Source of the DNA: Bacteroidales bacterium | GTDB taxonomy: Bacteria; Bacteroidota; Bacteroidia; Bacteroidales; VadinHA17 | Assembly: GCA_017882245.1 (NCBI GenBank) | Contig: JADGPV010000149.1 | Span: forward strand, 1 to 18,173 | Reading direction: 5' to 3' | Length of the DNA: 18,173 nt | Part shown: positions 15,164 to 18,173 of the stretch, one piece after another | How the letters are laid out: the number at the start of each line of letters is the position of its first letter | How positions within the stretch are numbered: the stretch's first letter is position 1 | The notes under the pieces: generated by a model | The model's database searches: none | Seen by the model: the letters and a program-made list of their open reading frames with translations, nothing else | Told to the model about the DNA's origin: nothing | Made by a program: the position numbers and the translations under genes

Positions 15164-16075
15164 TCAGATATAAGTCAGCGAAGCTTCGAGACCATTCTGC
15201 TTCAGGCTTGCCCTGCGACCCATATAAAACGCCCTGTTGTCTGCAACATGTCCGGCAGGGAAGTTGAAAAGCACCGGATAACTGTAGTGACCAACAATAT
15301 CAAGCACGATCTCCTCGGCGCTTTTGTTGTAACTGACCTTATCGTTGCCAATTTTCTCCATCCCTCCTACCACCAGTGCTGCAAGGTTGCTCAGCCGCCC
15401 GGTCAGGCGCAGCGAGGTGAGCATACGGTCAAGATGGTAACAGTATTCGTCCACCTCCTCAATAAAGAGTATAGCACCATCGGTATCAGGCTCAGCAGGT
15501 GTGCCTGTAAGACTGTAAATAAGAGATAGATTGCCTCCCATGACTGTTCCTTCCACAGTGAATGTCGCGTCGTGTGAGCTTTTCCATACTACCGGTTCAG
15601 GTTCGCCCTTCAGAGCTTTTATGATGGTGCTGTAACTCTCAGGTGTCTTCCTGGGGTTACTGTAGTTAAGGGGCATCTCGGCATGCAGCGAAACCAGGCC
15701 GCACACCCTGTTAAGCCAGAGGTGCAGCACCGTTATATCGCTGAAGCCGATATACCACTTGGGGCTCTTCTTAAGGGCTGAAAAGTCAATCCTGTCAATG
15801 ATTCTTGATACACCATATCCGCCCCGTGCGCAGAATACAGCTTTAACTGCAGGATCATCTGTTGCCTGCTGGAGGTCATGCAACCGTTCCCTGTCGTTCC
15901 CCGCGAAGCATCCGCTCTTGCTAAAGACATTCTCTCCCATAGTGACCTCGAAGCCTGAATTATTCAGCATCTTCACAGCTTTCTGAATCACATCCTTTTC
16001 TACTATGCCTGACGGTGAAACTATGGCTAAACGATCCCCATCGGTCAGATAGGGCGGAATAGTAAGTGCCATCAT
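15164..16075 (-). CDS. LD-carboxypeptidase, family S66 (LdcA-like)
   Basis: A 303-residue peptidase S66 protein. LdcA-type enzymes cleave the terminal D-alanine from muropeptide tetrapeptides during peptidoglycan recycling. Typical segments are LAIVSPSGI near the N-terminus, VFCARGGYGVSRI, YIGFSDITVLH with the probable nucleophile S112, LFIEEVDEYCYHLDRML with the catalytic glutamate at 206 or 207, and FNFPAGHVADNRAF with catalytic H276. No signal peptide is seen, so it should be cytoplasmic. Two adjacent ATG codons (16075 and 16072) could serve as start. It stands alone on the minus strand, divergent from metG and convergent with the ald-like gene. Confidence 0.92.
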   Translation of the reverse strand: MMALTIPPYLTDGDRLAIVSPSGIVEKDVIQKAVKMLNNSGFEVTMGENVFSKSGCFAGNDRERLHDLQQATDDPAVKAVFCARGGYGVSRIIDRIDFSALKKSPKWYIGFSDITVLHLWLNRVCGLVSLHAEMPLNYSNPRKTPESYSTIIKALKGEPEPVVWKSSHDATFTVEGTVMGGNLSLIYSLTGTPAEPDTDGAILFIEEVDEYCYHLDRMLTSLRLTGRLSNLAALVVGGMEKIGNDKVSYNKSAEEIVLDIVGHYSYPVLFNFPAGHVADNRAFYMGRRASLKQNGLEASLTYI

Positions 16076-16100
16076 TACTGATTTTTTCTGATGATAGGAT

Positions 16101-16108
16101 CAAAAATA
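16101..16108 (-). promoter_or_regulatory. putative -7 element for the LD-carboxypeptidase gene
   Basis: On the minus strand 16108-16101 reads TATTTTTG, matching TAnnTTTG, 25 bases before the ATG. A TTG occurs upstream on the same strand (16138-16136) but at about 27 bases, too far for the usual spacing, and the region is AT-rich, so a chance match is possible. Confidence 0.35.
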
Positions 16109-16195
16109 CTTATTTTATTTAATGTGCAGTCTATGCAACTTTGGTTACCGGTTGTATCTTTACCGGATAACAGAAGGAAATTGTTTTCATTACAG
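16109..16195 (+). promoter_or_regulatory. metG upstream region, promoter not resolved
   Basis: This is the part of the 120-base divergent gap nearest metG. Two one-mismatch -7 candidates are present, CAACTTTG (16136-16143) and TATCTTTA (16155-16162), neither with a well-spaced upstream box. TTACCGG occurs twice as a direct repeat with a 15-base period (16145-16151 and 16160-16166). I see no T-box-like or SAM-riboswitch-like structure; the leader is too short for either. Confidence 0.25.
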
Positions 16196-18173
16196 ATGAA
16201 GAAATTTAAACGTTACCTGATCACGTCCGCGCTGCCTTATGCCAACGGTCCTATTCATATAGGGCACCTTGCCGGGGTTTATGTTCCGTCAGATATCTAT
16301 GTACGATACCTCAGGATGCAGGGTACCGATGTGATATCTATCTGCGGTTCAGATGAACACGGCGTACCTATCACTCTCAAGGCGCGGAAAGAGGGCATAA
16401 CCCCACAGGAGGTGGTTGACCGATACCATGAAATGAATAAGAAGGCTTTTGAGGATTTCGGTATTGCATTTGACATTTATTCGCGTACATCAAACAAAAT
16501 ACATTACGAGACAGCCTCCGGGTTCTTCCGCAAGCTCTATGATCAGGGTGAATTCATTGAGAAGAGTGCCAATCAATACTATGATGAGGAAGCCGGATGC
16601 TTCCTCGCTGACAGATATATCATGGGTACCTGTCCGCACTGCGGAAATGAGAATGCCTACGGCGATCAATGTGAGAAATGCGGTACATCGCTGAGTCCCA
16701 CTGACCTGATCAATCCGCGTTCAACCATCAGTGGAGGCGCTCCTGTAATGCGCGAGACACTTCACTGGTACCTTCCTCTTGACAAATATGAGCCTTGGTT
16801 AAGAAAATGGATCCTCGAGGAGCATACAGAGTGGAAGACAAATGTATACGGCCAGTGCAAATCGTGGCTTGACCAGGGCTTGCAGCCAAGGGCAGTAAGC
16901 CGTGACCTGGACTGGGGAGTGCCTGTACCGGTTGAAGGAGCAGAGGGAAAGGTCCTTTACGTATGGTTTGACGCTCCTATAGGGTATATTTCCGCAACCA
17001 GGGAGCTTACCCCCGACTGGGAGAAATACTGGAAAGATCCGGAGACACGCCTGATACACTTCATTGGCAAGGATAATATCGTTTTCCACTGTATCATTTT
17101 CCCAGCTATGCTGAAGGCAGAAGGAAGCTATATCCTCCCTGACAATGTACCAGCAAATGAGTTTCTTAACCTTGAGAATGAGAAAATATCAACCTCGAGG
17201 AACTGGGCAGTCTGGTTGCATGAGTACCTGGTTGATTTCCCGGGGAAACAGGATTCTCTCCGCTACGCACTCTGCGCCAGCGCACCCGAGACAAAAGATA
17301 ACGACTTCACCTGGAAAGACTTCCAGGCCAGGAACAACAATGAGCTGGTAGCAATCCTCGGAAATTTTGTCAACCGTACCCTTGTTCTTACCAATAATTA
17401 TTACGGGGGCGAGGTCCCTGTTCCCGGTGAAGTGAATGAGTATGATACAGCGACCCTTCATTCAATAATGACATTCAGGGAAAACGTGGAGACCAACCTT
17501 GAGGCATTCCGTTTCAGGCAGGCACTTGCCGAAGCCATGAACCTGGCACGGCTCGGCAATAAGTATCTTGCCGACACAGAGCCCTGGAAAGTGATGAAAA
17601 CAGACCCTGACCGTGTCAGGACCATCATGTACATCTCTCTTCAGATAACGGCTAACCTCGCCATTATCCTTAATCCTTTCCTTCCCTTCTCAATGGACAA
17701 GCTGAGAAGCTGGCTGAACCTGGCAGATCTTGGCTGGGACAAGGCGGGCAGCACTGACCTGCTGAAGCCGGGACATAAAGTATCTCCCGGAGAACTGATG
17801 TTCAGCAAAGTGGAAGACGCCGAGATTGAAAAACAGATTAAGAAACTGCTGGACACAAAGAAGGCAAATGAGAAAGGAGCGATTTCCGTCATTCCCGGGA
17901 AAGATGATGTCAGCTTTGAAGAATTTACTAAAATGGACATACGCACAGCGATGATCCTCGAAGCCCGGAAAGTACCAAAAACCACAAAGCTTATCAGGCT
18001 GAAGGTAGATACCGGGATAGATGTACGGACTATCGTGTCAGGAATTGCTGAACAGTTCAGTGCAGAAGAGCTTCCGGGAAAGTCTATATCGGTCATTGTG
18101 AACCTTGCACCCCGGACAATCAAGGGAATAGAATCCCATGGCATGGTTCTGCTGGCTGAAGATGAAAACGGCA
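16196..18173 (+). CDS. metG: methionyl-tRNA synthetase (3' end cut by the window)
   Basis: Charges tRNA-Met with methionine. 659 codons are open to the window end with no stop, so only the last part of the C-terminal domain is missing. Class I signatures are LPYANGPIHIGHLAG with HIGH at 21-24, a zinc knuckle C146-P-H-C149 ... C159-E-K-C162, and the anticodon-proximal ENEKISTSRNWAVWLHEY. The second class I signature is KISTS (330-334) in place of KMSKS, a variant I associate with Bacteroidota MetRS. Residues from about 575 form the Trbp111/EMAP-II-like tRNA-binding domain (FTKMDIRTAMILEARKV, NLAPRTIKGIESHGM), which usually mediates dimerisation. ATG 16196 gives the standard MKKFKRYLITSALPY beginning. 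Confidence 0.97.
   Translation, partial: MKKFKRYLITSALPYANGPIHIGHLAGVYVPSDIYVRYLRMQGTDVISICGSDEHGVPITLKARKEGITPQEVVDRYHEMNKKAFEDFGIAFDIYSRTSNKIHYETASGFFRKLYDQGEFIEKSANQYYDEEAGCFLADRYIMGTCPHCGNENAYGDQCEKCGTSLSPTDLINPRSTISGGAPVMRETLHWYLPLDKYEPWLRKWILEEHTEWKTNVYGQCKSWLDQGLQPRAVSRDLDWGVPVPVEGAEGKVLYVWFDAPIGYISATRELTPDWEKYWKDPETRLIHFIGKDNIVFHCIIFPAMLKAEGSYILPDNVPANEFLNLENEKISTSRNWAVWLHEYLVDFPGKQDSLRYALCASAPETKDNDFTWKDFQARNNNELVAILGNFVNRTLVLTNNYYGGEVPVPGEVNEYDTATLHSIMTFRENVETNLEAFRFRQALAEAMNLARLGNKYLADTEPWKVMKTDPDRVRTIMYISLQITANLAIILNPFLPFSMDKLRSWLNLADLGWDKAGSTDLLKPGHKVSPGELMFSKVEDAEIEKQIKKLLDTKKANEKGAISVIPGKDDVSFEEFTKMDIRTAMILEARKVPKTTKLIRLKVDTGIDVRTIVSGIAEQFSAEELPGKSISVIVNLAPRTIKGIESHGMVLLAEDENG

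Noticed and set aside
16145..16166. TTACCGG direct repeat upstream of metG as a riboswitch or operator
   Set aside because: Only two 7-bp copies are present, with no stable stem or recognisable aptamer; chance is adequate.
17641..18144. Antisense open frame of 167 codons opposite metG
   Set aside because: It lies wholly within conserved metG coding sequence, has serine-rich low-complexity translation and no recognisable domain.

Overview
The window reads as a stretch of chromosome from a member of the Bacteroidota, probably near Bacteroidales/Marinilabiliales. Four things support this: type IX secretion and gliding genes (porW/sprE, porX, gldH); a phosphoglycerate kinase with the acidic/lysine-rich insertion typical of the phylum; a methionyl-tRNA synthetase with KISTS instead of KMSKS; and several matches to the Bacteroidota -7 promoter element TAnnTTTG, with almost no Shine-Dalgarno sequences. 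Composition looks even throughout. No tRNA, rRNA, insertion sequence, phage gene or CRISPR array was seen. The content is mostly core chromosome, not a mobile island.

Layout. (1) 1-1116: a NarL/FixJ-type response regulator and a YraN-family nuclease, one base apart, with a small 7-bp-period repeat on each side in opposite orientations. (2) 1113-3903, minus strand: pgk, a small lipoprotein of unknown function and a LuxE/PaaK-like adenylate-forming enzyme, packed as one probable operon that converges on yraN. (3) 4043-9087, plus strand: holB (delta' clamp-loader subunit), ricT (PSP1/YaaT-like iron-sulfur protein) overlapping gldH, trmB overlapping an alkyltransferase-like protein, then the Mrp/ApbC P-loop ATPase. 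(4) 9180-15157, plus strand: porW, porX, tsaE and an alanine-dehydrogenase-like gene. (5) 15164-16075, minus strand: a family S66 LD-carboxypeptidase. (6) 16196 to the window end: metG, lacking only its last codons.

How they fit together. PorW is a T9SS lipoprotein, PorX is the response regulator/PglZ enzyme controlling T9SS, and GldH is a gliding lipoprotein, so three envelope genes of the secretion/motility apparatus lie within 7 kb among housekeeping genes. TsaE (t6A tRNA modification), TrmB (m7G46 tRNA methylation), MetG, HolB and Mrp (Fe-S cluster delivery) are general information-processing or maintenance functions.

I found no clearly new multi-gene system. The best leads are the alanine-dehydrogenase-like protein next to porX-tsaE, which appears to lack two catalytic residues of true alanine dehydrogenases; an acyl-activating enzyme with an altered P-loop behind pgk; and the paired 7-bp repeats, one of which supplies a stop codon.
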